The notes beneath the pieces were generated by a model. The model worked only from the letters and a program-made list of their open reading frames with translations. It did no database searches and was not told the origin of the DNA. Of a DNA stretch of 24,824 nt, positions 7,538-15,920 are shown piece after piece. The number at the start of each line of letters is the position of its first letter. Position 1 is the first letter of the stretch. A program made the position numbers and the translations under genes. This DNA comes from Phytomonas francai (taxonomy: Eukaryota; Euglenozoa; Kinetoplastea; Trypanosomatida; Trypanosomatidae): NCBI GenBank assembly GCA_001766655.1, contig MJCC01000026.1, positions 104,683 to 129,506 of the forward strand, in the 5' to 3' direction.

Positions 7538-10072
7538 ATGAGGAAGGCAACGCAGATTTCGGTTCGCAATTCTAAGAACCTCGATGCTTTCATTATCCGA
7601 GGCGTTAAACCCTTAAAGAAGGGTGAAGTCGAACTACCACCACCGCCCCAATTCGAGGAGAGCGATGGGGCACTGCGCACACTACATAAACAGCTTCTTA
7701 AGCAAAGCAATGGGGTCAACGATGCGTTTCGTGCGCTTATACATAAAGTTGAGTCTGCTGCCGAACAGAGTCCTGTAAAGACAATGCCGAATGCCTTCGA
7801 ATCTTCTGGCAGTACAATTTTGAACATCTACGTAAATATACTGCGTGATATGGAAAACTTTTTCATGTACCTGTTTCAGGGTGTTTACGTTCATCAGCTT
7901 GAGGGCGCTTTTGAATTTATTGAAAAAGTGGAACGCCTTCTTCAGTTTTTAGATGCCCAAAATCAGACTGAATCAAATGGAAGTAACTACTCGGAGCAAC
8001 CTCTGTCGTCCCCAAACAATGAATCATATCTGGGAATGTCAAATATAGCTCATTCTACCCTTACGGGTCTTAAACGGCTGCCTTTGAATGTGCATTGTCA
8101 ACAAGGCCAGCATCTTCTTAAGGATTTCATCATTGCTACTTTAGGCTCATCTGGTGCTAGAGTTGCTTCAGAGGCCCCTGAGGCAAGAGGGGCTTCAGAG
8201 GGCTTTTCAACCCTTTGCACGCCACATACTGCTCTTAGCGCTCGATCCACGACTGGCTCGTCAACCACGTCGAATTCGCTTAAGGCTATCTTTGCGGTAT
8301 CTGCAGCGTACTCGGCGCCTGATCGGGAGAAAATTCTTGACATTCTGACGGACCGCCTGCAAGTAACAGCAGTAGTACTGCCAAAAATGGGGAGGGACAC
8401 GGAGGAGGCCATGGCCAAGCTGCTATGCTGCTGTTGCCTCGTAACGCCCCTGCCTCGCGCACAGAATACCCGTCTGCGTTGCATCCGCAAGGAGCAGCTT
8501 GAAGAGTATATGCGGGTTCGCCAGAGTCGCAAAGCGGGCGGTGATTCCGCTTCCATGTGGCAACTTTCCAAAGAATCACGTGTTATGGCGGCAGAATCTG
8601 ATGTTGCGCAGGTCATGGATGATGACGCGTTCGACGAGGCAGATGCCGAGCTTAATTCTCTTTTAAGTAAGTTGGATGAAATGCCAACCCTGGGCATCGA
8701 CCATGTGGGCCTTTTCTCAATGAGCCAGCCCGCTCCTCAATCTCAGCTAGCAAAACTGTTGTGCGGCGACAGCTCTACAGCGCCATCAGTGCCAAGCACC
8801 GCGACGTTGGTGTCTCGGCGCGAGCTCCAGGAGTCCGTGAATTACCCACAAGCCGGCATCAGCGGCAGCAGAAAACTCTTGAGCATGGGCACTGACCCGA
8901 CTCAGTCTGTTACGGTTATAGAAAGGGCCAGCGCGCTCACACACATAACACCTCGAGAGACTGGCGCACATTTGGTGGGGGAGACTCCAGATGAACAGAC
9001 CCGTATTGGAGAGGGTCCCAGTTTCATGGGAGCCCCAGAGAAAGAGGGGCAGTGCTGCGCCGAGATCGCGCTCAAACGAGAGCGTTCACCAGTTCTTGAG
9101 TCCCAATTTATCCAATACAAACGTCGGACAGAGAAATCTTTCGACAGGGAACACGTTCATACAGCCCTTGAGGCGAAAGAACGAGATTTGTTACTCTCGC
9201 GCCCGCCGCAAGACTGGTTGTTCCAAATCAGCAACTCCTGTAAGGATCTGCGTCGGAACTTAGTGATGGAGATCGAGCGCCTGGGCGCTCGGGTTGACAC
9301 GGGCACGCCGTACAACCCGCGTGCGACGCATCTGGTCGTGCTCGAGGGGATCACGGAGCGCACGGAGAAGTATCTGTGCGCGTGCGCGGTGGGGATCTTC
9401 ATAGTGCCACCGTGCTACGTACTCGACTCCTCGCGGCGTGGCCACTGGCTGCTCGGGCGGATGGGCGAGTACGACATGAACCCGTGCCACCGCAAGGGGT
9501 CCGGCGGCGCGACGCCACCGCTGCTCCTGCCCTCGTTCCCGTTGCGCCCCCCTTTTGCGTGCTGGAGGGTGCTGCTTCTGGCAAGCCAACCCTTCGTCGC
9601 CAGCGGCATCAGCGCCGTGCTTCGGGCTGGCGGGTGCCCCCAGATGCACAGCTTTGTGTTCGACGGGGGGAGCCCCGAGGGTGATGGTGGGGTCGCTGTG
9701 CCGCAGCGTGGGGGGCCGGAGGGGGATCCGGCGCTTGGGGTGGCAAAGCCGTACACGGCTGATCTTTCGGCGCGCGGCGTGACGAAGGGGCTGTGCGCGT
9801 CCAGCAGGCTGGGGGAGGACCTTTTGAAGCAGTGCACGCACATTTTGGTGGAGTGTGTGACGGTTTCCACGACCTCGACGACGGGGCACTTCGACCTGCC
9901 GCCGTGGTTCCCCCACCAGCTCCGGTGCCCGGCGTACTATCCTCGTGTCTTTACGCTGGAGCTGCTGTACCACTGCCTGTGCGCGAGCTCGGAGGATCTG
10001 TTCGATGCGGACGGGGCGGTCGTCAACGAGGTGTTGATCAGTGATGCGTGCCGGGTGGAACCTTTTGTGTAG
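7538..10072 (+). CDS. Tandem BRCT-domain protein
   Basis: 844 residues. The C-terminal third carries BRCT modules, which usually bind phosphopeptides or DNA ends in DNA-damage and replication factors, so a nuclear role is likely. BRCT 1 (about 557-650) shows GARVDTGTPYNPRATHLVV, then a buried hydrophobic helix and YVLDSSRRGHWL, matching the typical [WY]-hxDS-xxxG-xW ending. BRCT 2 (about 670-830) starts FACWRVLLLA, continues with CTHILVECVTV and ends VFTLELLYHCL; between its first and later strands lies a Gly/Pro-rich insert (about 700-760). The N-terminal 550 residues are Ser-rich with helical patches (about 95-140) and no domain I recognise. Third positions from 9240 onward are very GC-rich. 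The leader contains an earlier out-of-frame ATG at 7525, so initiation at 7538 needs leaky scanning. Orthology (TopBP1-, PTIP- or MDC1-like) cannot be decided. Confidence 0.82.
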   Translation: MRKATQISVRNSKNLDAFIIRGVKPLKKGEVELPPPPQFEESDGALRTLHKQLLKQSNGVNDAFRALIHKVESAAEQSPVKTMPNAFESSGSTILNIYVNILRDMENFFMYLFQGVYVHQLEGAFEFIEKVERLLQFLDAQNQTESNGSNYSEQPLSSPNNESYLGMSNIAHSTLTGLKRLPLNVHCQQGQHLLKDFIIATLGSSGARVASEAPEARGASEGFSTLCTPHTALSARSTTGSSTTSNSLKAIFAVSAAYSAPDREKILDILTDRLQVTAVVLPKMGRDTEEAMAKLLCCCCLVTPLPRAQNTRLRCIRKEQLEEYMRVRQSRKAGGDSASMWQLSKESRVMAAESDVAQVMDDDAFDEADAELNSLLSKLDEMPTLGIDHVGLFSMSQPAPQSQLAKLLCGDSSTAPSVPSTATLVSRRELQESVNYPQAGISGSRKLLSMGTDPTQSVTVIERASALTHITPRETGAHLVGETPDEQTRIGEGPSFMGAPEKEGQCCAEIALKRERSPVLESQFIQYKRRTEKSFDREHVHTALEAKERDLLLSRPPQDWLFQISNSCKDLRRNLVMEIERLGARVDTGTPYNPRATHLVVLEGITERTEKYLCACAVGIFIVPPCYVLDSSRRGHWLLGRMGEYDMNPCHRKGSGGATPPLLLPSFPLRPPFACWRVLLLASQPFVASGISAVLRAGGCPQMHSFVFDGGSPEGDGGVAVPQRGGPEGDPALGVAKPYTADLSARGVTKGLCASSRLGEDLLKQCTHILVECVTVSTTSTTGHFDLPPWFPHQLRCPAYYPRVFTLELLYHCLCASSEDLFDADGAVVNEVLISDACRVEPFV

Positions 10073-10549
10073 CGCCTGCCCAGAGAGGACTGCGTGTGCC
10101 CCCTTCCCCGCAATGGATGGGATGGGGTGGGATGGGATGGGCGGTCCTTCCGCACCTTATAGACTACTTTTTGTATTTTTTCTTGAACCATAGGGAGCAT
10201 TGCGCGGCGCTTAGACGTCGCCTGACAGATATGCTCGCGTGGAAAGCGCGAAAGAAGTGATTTGTAATACCACCCGTCGCAGTTAGCATAGCAAGGGATG
10301 ACAGATGTGTAAATCGATGCCGTTGTTCAGACCGCACTCTTCCCATTCCTTTTCTATCCCCTCTCCATCTTGTCGGGACGAACGCACGAGCGTGCGTGCC
10401 CACCTCCTTCCTCAAGGTACCCATATCCAGATAAAGCGACAGCCCTGTGTTGTGTCTCGCAGGCGTCGAAATACCATTTAAATAGGAATCGCTAAACAAG
10501 CGCAGTGTGTGGGGTAGGTGCGAGTTTCGCTGTCTCTCTTGTGCGTTGC
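10073..10549. other. Intergenic between BRCT and CSL4 genes
   Basis: It contains a GGGAT-type repeat (10115-10144) and an acceptor-like T tract ending in AG at 10192-10193. A 47-codon ORF runs from the ATG at 10117 to 10260; its last ~25 residues are basic and helix-like, but the start lies in the G repeat and I do not call it. Candidate acceptors for CSL4 are AG at 10461-10462 and 10504-10505; neither has a strong tract. Confidence 0.5.
10115..10144 (+). repeat. G-rich GGGAT-like tandem repeat
   Basis: Five G-runs of three or four separated by AT or T, just downstream of the BRCT stop codon. It could form a G-quadruplex in DNA or in the 3' UTR. Confidence 0.75.
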
Positions 10550-11275
10550 ATGTCGGTGCTGATCGAGACCGGTGCGATGGCGGCGCCGGGGGAGGTGCTG
10601 TTCCGCGCGCGCGTGGAGGGCGCTGAGCGTGAGGTCTCGGCCGGCGCGGGGTGCTACGCGCGCGTGGTGGAGGCGGAGGCGGCGTGCGCGGAGCGGCACG
10701 TCGTGGCGAGTCGCCTGGGCGTCGTGCAGTGGGACGGCCCCGTCGTGGCGGTGTACCCGTGGGCGGCGCTCTCTGCGCGGCGTGCGGGCGGGGTGCCGAC
10801 GTCGGGCGCGCGCGCGGGGGTTGTGTTCGGGCCGCGGCCGGGGCATCGCGTGCTCGTGCGCATCACCCACAGCGGGCGCTTCTCCGCGAGCGGGGAGGTG
10901 ATCGCGGTGGACGGGGTGTGGAGCAGCGGCGGGGCGGCGCCGGGCCAACAGGACAGCTTCCGAGGCGCCCTGCGCGTCGAGGACATCCGGCCGTTCCGCG
11001 TGACGAAGGACCAGCTGCAGCCGCCGCCGCCGTCGGAGGCGTTCCGCGCCGGCGATGTCGTGCAGGCCGAGGTGCTGTCGCAGTCCGAGGCCCGGCTGTA
11101 CCAGCTCACCACCATACCCGAGTGCTGCGGCGTGGTGCAGAGCAGCGTGCAGTGCGGCGAGCGGCGTGTGGCGCTGCAGGTGGTGCCTGGCAGGCGGGAT
11201 GTGATGCTATGCCCCGTGGACGGGCGGTTGCATCCGCGCTGGTGCCCCCTGGTGCCCGCTGCGGAGCGCGGTTAA
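10550..11275 (+). CDS. CSL4: Exosome cap subunit CSL4
   Basis: 241 residues from the ATG at 10550. CSL4 (EXOSC1) is one of the S1-domain cap proteins of the RNA exosome, which processes and degrades RNA 3' to 5'. The C-terminal half carries the family signature in order: FRGALRVEDIR (137-147), FRAGDVVQAEVLS (165-177), an LTT strand at 186-188, VVPG, and a late CPVDG. These match the SFRGxxRxED, FRPGD and CP positions of animal and yeast CSL4. The N-terminal part has the expected PGE start (13-15) and a GCYARVV strand. Residues about 90-160 form the S1-type barrel. It is a little longer than the human protein (195), owing to Gly/Ala-rich loops. Codons are extremely GC-rich, unlike the T-rich flanks. 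The frame is also open upstream to a GTG at 10505, but 10550 is the first in-frame ATG; Met10 is a possible alternative. Confidence 0.88.
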   Translation: MSVLIETGAMAAPGEVLFRARVEGAEREVSAGAGCYARVVEAEAACAERHVVASRLGVVQWDGPVVAVYPWAALSARRAGGVPTSGARAGVVFGPRPGHRVLVRITHSGRFSASGEVIAVDGVWSSGGAAPGQQDSFRGALRVEDIRPFRVTKDQLQPPPPSEAFRAGDVVQAEVLSQSEARLYQLTTIPECCGVVQSSVQCGERRVALQVVPGRRDVMLCPVDGRLHPRWCPLVPAAERG

Positions 11276-11502
11276 GCGGAATGCGCAGTACTTTCTACGG
11301 TGAGCGAGGTGTTATGAAATTACGTGGGGTTTAAGGCATCGCCAACGACAGGGTGGTTCCAGGTGAGTCGGTTAAGTTTAAACCTTACGATGGGAGGGAG
11401 GGGCCCTGGATGTGGGAGCACTCTGTTTGTTCGACGCACTGGCGACTGCTCTGTGGTGCCACCGAAGCTACCCCCTTCTGCTTCTCATTTTCCATTTTTT
11501 CT

Positions 11503-11543
11503 CCCCCCCCCCCCCCCCCTCTCTCTCTCTGTTGCGCTTAAAG
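11503..11543 (+). promoter_or_regulatory. Poly-C/CT tract, probable splice acceptor
   Basis: Seventeen C, then about five CT units, then a short stretch ending in AAAG at 11540-11543. It is the strongest pyrimidine tract upstream of the reductase. Confidence 0.6.
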
Positions 11544-11609
11544 AGTATTATTCCCTATTTTGGATTATACATCCTCGTTCACAGACTATAGTTTCCTATT
11601 TTCTCTCAA

Positions 11610-11642
<33 letters not shown>
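11610..11642. repeat. TA microsatellite in reductase leader
   Basis: About sixteen near-perfect TA units ending 36 bases before the reductase ATG; probably within its 5' UTR if splicing is at 11543. Confidence 0.85.
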
Positions 11643-11644
<2 letters not shown>

Positions 11645-11677
11645 ATTCACACACATAAACTCCTATATCGTTTAACA

Positions 11678-12607
11678 ATGTACTGCACTCTTTTATCAGC
11701 AGTTGGTATCGCCACGCTTGGTGTAATCTGTGTCAAGGTGCTTTTGTTTGCCAAGCTGAACTTTTTGACGACACTCGACATGAAGCGCAAGTATGGCAAG
11801 GCGGGTGGCTGGGCGGTTGTGACTGGGGCGAGCGAGGGCATCGGGCATGCGATGGCGCTGGACCTTGGGCGACGGGGCTTCAACGTCTGCGTGATTGCAC
11901 GCACGAAGTCGAAGCTGGATGGCGTCGCGGAGGAGCTGCGCGGGTTGGGTGTCGAGGGACGCGCGATATCGTTTGACTTCGCCGAGGCAACGCAGGCGAA
12001 CTGGACGGAGCTGTATGCGCAGCTGGACGGACTGGAGATCGCAGTTCTGGTGAACAACGTTGGCGTGAACTACGACTACGCGAACTATTTCGATGAGGTG
12101 CCGCTGGAGACGGACCTTCGGCTGCTGAAGGTAAACTGCGAGTCGACGCTGCGCATGAGCAAGTACGTGGTGCCGAAGATGAAGGCGAAGGGCGCCGGGG
12201 CCATTGTGTGCCTGAGCTCTGTTTCTGCGACAACGCCCGCACCGCTTCTGGCGACGTATGCCGGCACGAAGGCCTTTAACGGGTATTTCGGCAGCGCGTT
12301 GTCGTATGAGCTCAAGAGGTACGGGATCGACGTGCTCACCGTGACGCCAAACCTAGTTGTGAGCCGCATGACGCAGGGCGTGAGCACACGCAAGCCGCGC
12401 GAGACGTTCATGATGGTGAACGCGGACCAGATGGCTCACCAGACGCTGGACAAGTTGGGCAGCGCGCATGTGACGCCCGGGCACCGCAACCATGCCATTA
12501 TCGAGGCCATACTGAACCTACTGCCTGTTGATTATTGCAGCAATCAGATTCTGAAGCTCCATATTAGCACGAAAAAGCGTGCTGAGAAACGCATTCAGCA
12601 AAAGTGA
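11678..12607 (+). CDS. Very-long-chain 3-ketoacyl-CoA reductase (HSD17B12/IFA38 type SDR)
   Basis: 309 residues from the ATG at 11678. It is a classical short-chain dehydrogenase with an N-terminal membrane segment (about 5-27), as in the ER-bound 3-oxoacyl-CoA reductases that carry out the NADPH-dependent second step of fatty-acid elongation. Motifs seen: cofactor site TGASEGIG (49-56), NNVG (126-129), Asn153 in LKVN, catalytic Ser within SSVS (180-183), and YAGTK with Tyr194 and Lys198. The sequence after the active site (PLLATYAGTKAF, VLTVTPNLVVSRMT) matches the 17-beta-HSD type 3/12 group better than other SDRs. In kinetoplastids this enzyme would serve the ER elongase (ELO) pathway. The tail is Lys/Arg-rich, but the lysines are not in the KKxx register. 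A steroid or other ketone substrate cannot be excluded from sequence. Confidence 0.9.
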   Translation: MYCTLLSAVGIATLGVICVKVLLFAKLNFLTTLDMKRKYGKAGGWAVVTGASEGIGHAMALDLGRRGFNVCVIARTKSKLDGVAEELRGLGVEGRAISFDFAEATQANWTELYAQLDGLEIAVLVNNVGVNYDYANYFDEVPLETDLRLLKVNCESTLRMSKYVVPKMKAKGAGAIVCLSSVSATTPAPLLATYAGTKAFNGYFGSALSYELKRYGIDVLTVTPNLVVSRMTQGVSTRKPRETFMMVNADQMAHQTLDKLGSAHVTPGHRNHAIIEAILNLLPVDYCSNQILKLHISTKKRAEKRIQQK

Positions 12608-13304
12608 AGCTTTTGCACTCGATGGCACCCTGTCTCTAGATTCTTTCATAGCATATAACTGATATTAATCGCAAGGGATACATGTGCGAAAAAGGGCACC
12701 TTTGGTACATTCAGGGGCTCCAATAAATGCTAATGTTATCCACGTAAGAGTTTTTTCGTTGTCTGTAATGGGTTTAAAGTACTGTTGACCAGTTTATATA
12801 AATTGTGATGTGGGTAGAAATGTAGATGCTGTGATATTCATGTGGCGTACCTCCGTGGGCTCCGAAGGTCGAAATGAGTGGACCAATTGGTTTCTATTTT
12901 TCTTCTTTCTTATATTTAAGAAGGTTCCAATGAGATCCGGCAGCGGCATTGTCGAGTTGTGCAGCCTCTGGGGGCGGTTGAGGTCCTTGCTTATTTGCGG
13001 CTGCCTGTCGAGCGGTGATTGAATTTGGCTATTCATGAAGCAGCGGACTGGTGGGCGAAAGATCGGGTAGCCCTCGGACGCGGCCTTCGTGGTGCGCAGT
13101 CGCGGGGGCTGCGTGTCCGCTTCGCGTGTGTGTGTGGATGCATGGCGGTTAGGCTGAGGGGTGGGCAACCTTGCGGCCTAAGGGATGCCTTACAGCCGTC
13201 TTCGAGGGGTGCGCACACCACGTGGCATCCTGTAGTCTGTGCAGTTTCTATTGCTGTGGATTTTATACTTATTTGGGGGTTATCTGACTTGACAGTGAAT
13301 GCAC

Positions 13305-13328
13305 TGTGTGTGTGTGTGTGTGTGTGTG
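13305..13328. repeat. TG dinucleotide repeat
   Basis: Twelve TG units directly upstream of a pyrimidine tract and AG at 13341-13342. Confidence 0.9.
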
Positions 13329-13342
13329 TTCCTTTTTCCTAG
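13329..13342 (+). promoter_or_regulatory. Acceptor-like site before small ORF
   Basis: A short T/C tract ends in CTAG (13339-13342), preceded by the TG repeat. The first ATG is 13368, 25 bases on. Confidence 0.5.
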
Positions 13343-13367
13343 AAATTGGTGGAGGGGGAGCTCACGC

Positions 13368-13544
13368 ATGCACCGGATCTTTTCAAAGCAAAAGCGTGGG
13401 TGTTTGCGCTCTTACGCGTTGGTTCTTTTTTTTTCCTTGGCGGGGTTCACCTTGCTTAGGTGTGGGACCTGCACAGGGGGATCAGCGTGGGGTATAGATC
13501 AATGCGACGTAGCGTGGGTTGGGATGTGCGTCTACACGATCTGA
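13368..13544 (+). CDS. Possible 58-residue secreted or membrane peptide
   Basis: 58 codons from the first ATG after the acceptor-like site at 13342. The start MHRIFSKQKRGCLR is basic, followed by a hydrophobic core (about 15-30, SYALVLFFSLAGFTLL) that looks like a signal peptide or signal anchor. The rest is short and contains three or four cysteines (32, 35, 46, 54). I recognise no family. The T run at 13427-13435 encodes part of the hydrophobic core, so chance cannot be excluded. What favours a gene is the acceptor, short leader and basic-hydrophobic-Cys order; what weighs against it is the small size and lack of any known relative. Confidence 0.3.
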   Translation: MHRIFSKQKRGCLRSYALVLFFSLAGFTLLRCGTCTGGSAWGIDQCDVAWVGMCVYTI

Positions 13545-13790
13545 TGGCGTTGCAGTAAATGTAGGCTTCGTGTGTGACTGCCCCTGTCTTCACATCTAAC
13601 TCTACATCTTCTTTTGTCCCCACTATTTACTGGTGTAGCAATAGCGCTTTAGAGCCTTCTTTTTAAGGAAATATAGTATGAAGCTGTCTGCTTAATACAT
13701 ATCAAGATCGTTAAGTATAGATACCCATAAATATAAAACTGTACCTGACACCTTCTCATCACTGCAAAACCTTTTCTTCTTCACTTCTTT

Positions 13791-14441
13791 ATGGATAAAA
13801 TGTCTGAACCTGCACACCAGTCCTCTGTAGTGCATTTCTCTGAACATGCCGAACCTTCATCGCGAGGTGGGAGCGAGTTGGGGCGCATTGAGAGTCCGTA
13901 CCACCAACTGTCTACGCGCAATGAAAGTTGTAGGAGTTGTAACTCCCAAAGTGAGGCTGTGTTGGAGAAGATCAGGCTGCCGGTGCGTTTGAAGATTTTT
14001 ATGTCATGCCTATTATCCCTGTATTTTCTGATATCCGTTGCTCTAGTGTGTGTGTGTGTGGTAGATCTCATTCAATATCTAAAGAATGAAGAGGTAGACC
14101 CCGATAATTCCAGTCTGCTTCATTGTAACATTTACTTATATGTGTCCTCTATAGTTGAACTGTGTCTGTCCATTATTTTCGCCCCAATTTTAGTTTACTG
14201 TACAATGCGAAAACCCCATATTCTCACCGAAACGGAAAATCATCTCAAGCTAACATACTGCCTTCGGATTGTTTGTTTTGCTCTTTTCGTATTGTCACTC
14301 TACACAGTCTTCATACTATTTTTGGATCTCAGTGTGGCCTCTTCGAATCTTGTTTGGCTTCGCAGGGTGTTTGCATCCGCGCGAACCGTCTTTCTGGGCA
14401 TTTACTTCCTAATCTTAATGATGATATCATGTATTATATAG
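13791..14441 (+). CDS. Four-TM membrane protein, unknown function
   Basis: 216 residues. The N-terminal ~65 residues are hydrophilic, Ser/Glu/His-rich with three cysteines near 47-50 and no signal peptide. Four hydrophobic segments follow at about 70-94, 113-137, 154-180 and 193-216, with short loops; the chain ends within the last segment (MMISCII). The spacing resembles tetraspan proteins in general, but I see no CCG motif of tetraspanins nor any other named signature. The first segment includes VCVCVV, encoded by a GT repeat at 14047-14060. A second Met at residue 4 is an alternative start. A T/C tract runs right up to the ATG without an AG between, so the acceptor must lie further upstream (for example in the AG-containing stretch at 13670-13720). 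It is probably a genuine expressed membrane protein; function unknown. Confidence 0.7.
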   Translation: MDKMSEPAHQSSVVHFSEHAEPSSRGGSELGRIESPYHQLSTRNESCRSCNSQSEAVLEKIRLPVRLKIFMSCLLSLYFLISVALVCVCVVDLIQYLKNEEVDPDNSSLLHCNIYLYVSSIVELCLSIIFAPILVYCTMRKPHILTETENHLKLTYCLRIVCFALFVLSLYTVFILFLDLSVASSNLVWLRRVFASARTVFLGIYFLILMMISCII

Positions 14442-15048
14442 TGGATACCCAGTGAATGATCGGAGTGCGAGAGGATGTATATGGTTTTGATAATATCTTT
14501 ACTCCCAGAAAACGAATATGAGAACCCCTTCTATAAACTGCTATTTTTTGTGATATTTATCACTTCATTTTTATTTACAAATTTATTCTGGAGTTGTGTG
14601 AGGCGAGCGGACCCCTTCCATCCGAGAGTATCTGGGGACTGAAGTGATGGCCATGCATATATGCCGATCTGGGGGGTTTTCTGTGCTTTTGCGCGCAACT
14701 CTATCGTGGGGGAATGATCACGCTCATAAGAACATTTTTCACAGCAGATGAAGTGTCTAGCTATTCCTCTCTGTTGTACGCAAGTCCTTGTTGTGTCTGC
14801 ATCGACCAGTAACGCGTATCCGTTGTATTGAAGCTTGTACGGTTGTACGAAAATATATCGTTAACTTATTGGTCATGTACGTATAATTTTCTTTTTGAAC
14901 AAGGCAAACCCAACGACACGGAAGGCGCGGACGGAGCGGCATGCGATGTGTCGCCGACACGGGAGCTGTGAGGCGACTGTGGTCTCTATGTGAGCGCTGA
15001 CGTTTTTTATTCTGACCATTCCCTCTTTTCTTCTAGAACTCCAATAGC
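14442..15048. other. Intergenic after the four-TM gene
   Basis: No supported gene. It ends in a clear pyrimidine tract and CTAG at 15033-15036. Confidence 0.55.
15011..15036 (+). promoter_or_regulatory. Trans-splice acceptor of the frame-mosaic locus
   Basis: A CCCTCTTTTCTTCTAG-type site ends at 15036, 12 bases before the ATG at 15049. A good acceptor here implies a once-functional or still-functional gene start. Confidence 0.6.
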
Positions 15049-15920
15049 ATGCTGTACCAAATGTGCGTCGCTCACTGAGAGAGCCGGTAAAGGCGGGAGC
15101 TCGTCCGCCAATTCCGCCCCTCCTCCCGGGGTAGGCGGGAGGCGCGCCCGTACGCGTGCCTGCATGGCGGCGGTCCGCTCAACACTGCCCTTGGCTCCCC
15201 ACGCAACACGCTTGCGGCTAGCCATCAGCGGTCTCAGCGTGATCTAGAGGCCGGCTATGTAAGCGGGGAAAAGTTGAAGCGAGATCTCGCAGTACAGATG
15301 CAGGGAAACGAGATGCGGAAGAGTCAAATGGCTGAGGAGCAGCAGCGCGAGAACGCAGAGTTCAAGCGTCTCGTCCACGAGGAGCATGTAAAAGAGATGC
15401 AGAAACGTGCGGCTCGTCGGCAGGTTGAATGTGAACTAGCCCAGGACGTAAAAAGCTTAATAGGATCCTGCTTTATGTTGTTTTACACTGGTCGGCACTC
15501 GAGAGGCGTTGCGGCGAGCACGAGACAGCTCATGTCATCATGGATGCGAGTTCCCCCAGCCAGGACCCTTTGTCTGCACATGGTGCGGTATACTGGAGAC
15601 TTTGGGAGTCCTTGTGTGCAAGTGTTAACGAGTTCGAGAAGGTTAAGCGGCGGTGTGAGCAGGTGGCGGTCCGCTTTGCCAAGAAAGATGGCACTGCCAC
15701 CTAACATATGGCCCACAAAAATGCGTTAACAGCAAAACATAACTGATCTCAGAAAGCTGCTTCGTGCCGTACCCAAAGGGCACTATAGCGCCAATGGGCT
15801 ACACCCATTTGGGAAGTGACACCAACCTTGATAACTGTGATCTTGATCTGCTTTTCAGCGTCTTTCTCCGTGTGAATTGGTTTCCGTTTCCATGTAAAAC
15901 AGACAATATAGGATTTAGAC
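15049..15920 (+). pseudogene. Frame-interrupted coiled-coil gene (decayed, mis-sequenced or cis-spliced)
   Basis: Coding-like sequence moves between frames. The ATG at 15049 gives only nine codons before TGA. Frame 1 is then open from 15091 to about 15470 and encodes a strongly charged helix (RDLEAGYVSGEKLKRDL, AEEQQRENAEFKRLVHEE, AARRQVECELAQD). Frame 3 continues to 15704 (YWRLWESLCASVNEFEKVKR, RCEQVAVRFAKKD). Frame 1 resumes at about 15730 (ITDLRKLLRAVPKGHY), then frame 2 (FLRVNWFPFPCKTDN) runs to 15955. No single ORF covers this. I recognise no family, but the helix resembles cytoskeletal or flagellar coiled-coil proteins. A decayed or error-containing gene is the simplest reading; four short GT-AG introns would also restore one frame into the next ORF (see findings). 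Confidence 0.5.
15872..15902 (+). promoter_or_regulatory. Possible acceptor before the 337-residue ORF
   Basis: A pyrimidine-rich stretch is followed by ACAG ending at 15902, giving an 18-base leader to the ATG at 15921. Confidence 0.35.

Larger units (their letters stand above)
11276..11677. other. Intergenic between CSL4 and reductase genes
   Basis: It contains a C17 run and CT repeat (11503-11530) and a TA repeat (11610-11642). The reductase frame stays open upstream to an ATG at 11324, but that part would translate poly-C, CT and TA repeats and is better read as leader and spacer. Confidence 0.65.
12608..13367. other. Gene-poor stretch after the reductase
   Basis: No confident gene. An acceptor-like tract ends in AG at 12919-12920 and is followed by a 30-codon ORF (12930-13022), too short to call. 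A longer frame (13019-13342) starts at TTG and ends inside the TG repeat. Reverse-strand ORFs of up to 124 codons have low-complexity composition. Confidence 0.5.

Noticed and set aside
8098..8697. 199-codon reverse-strand ORF
   Set aside because: Antisense shadow of the BRCT gene; Ser/Arg-rich composition and no splice signal.
9260..9973. 237-codon reverse-strand ORF
   Set aside because: Lies wholly inside the BRCT gene, is rich in Arg/His/Pro as expected of the antisense of a GC3-rich gene, and has no acceptor on that strand.
10651..11334. 227-codon + strand ORF overlapping CSL4
   Set aside because: Low-complexity Arg/Gly/Ala translation of GC-rich codons; the CSL4 frame has clear family motifs.
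11324..11677. 118-codon N-terminal extension of the reductase
   Set aside because: Would encode poly-Pro, Leu-Ser and Tyr-Ile runs from poly-C, CT and TA repeats; family members begin near the Met at 11678.
12794..13168. 124-codon reverse-strand ORF
   Set aside because: Low-complexity Thr/Pro/Arg composition, no acceptor on that strand, and opposite to the direction of every supported gene.
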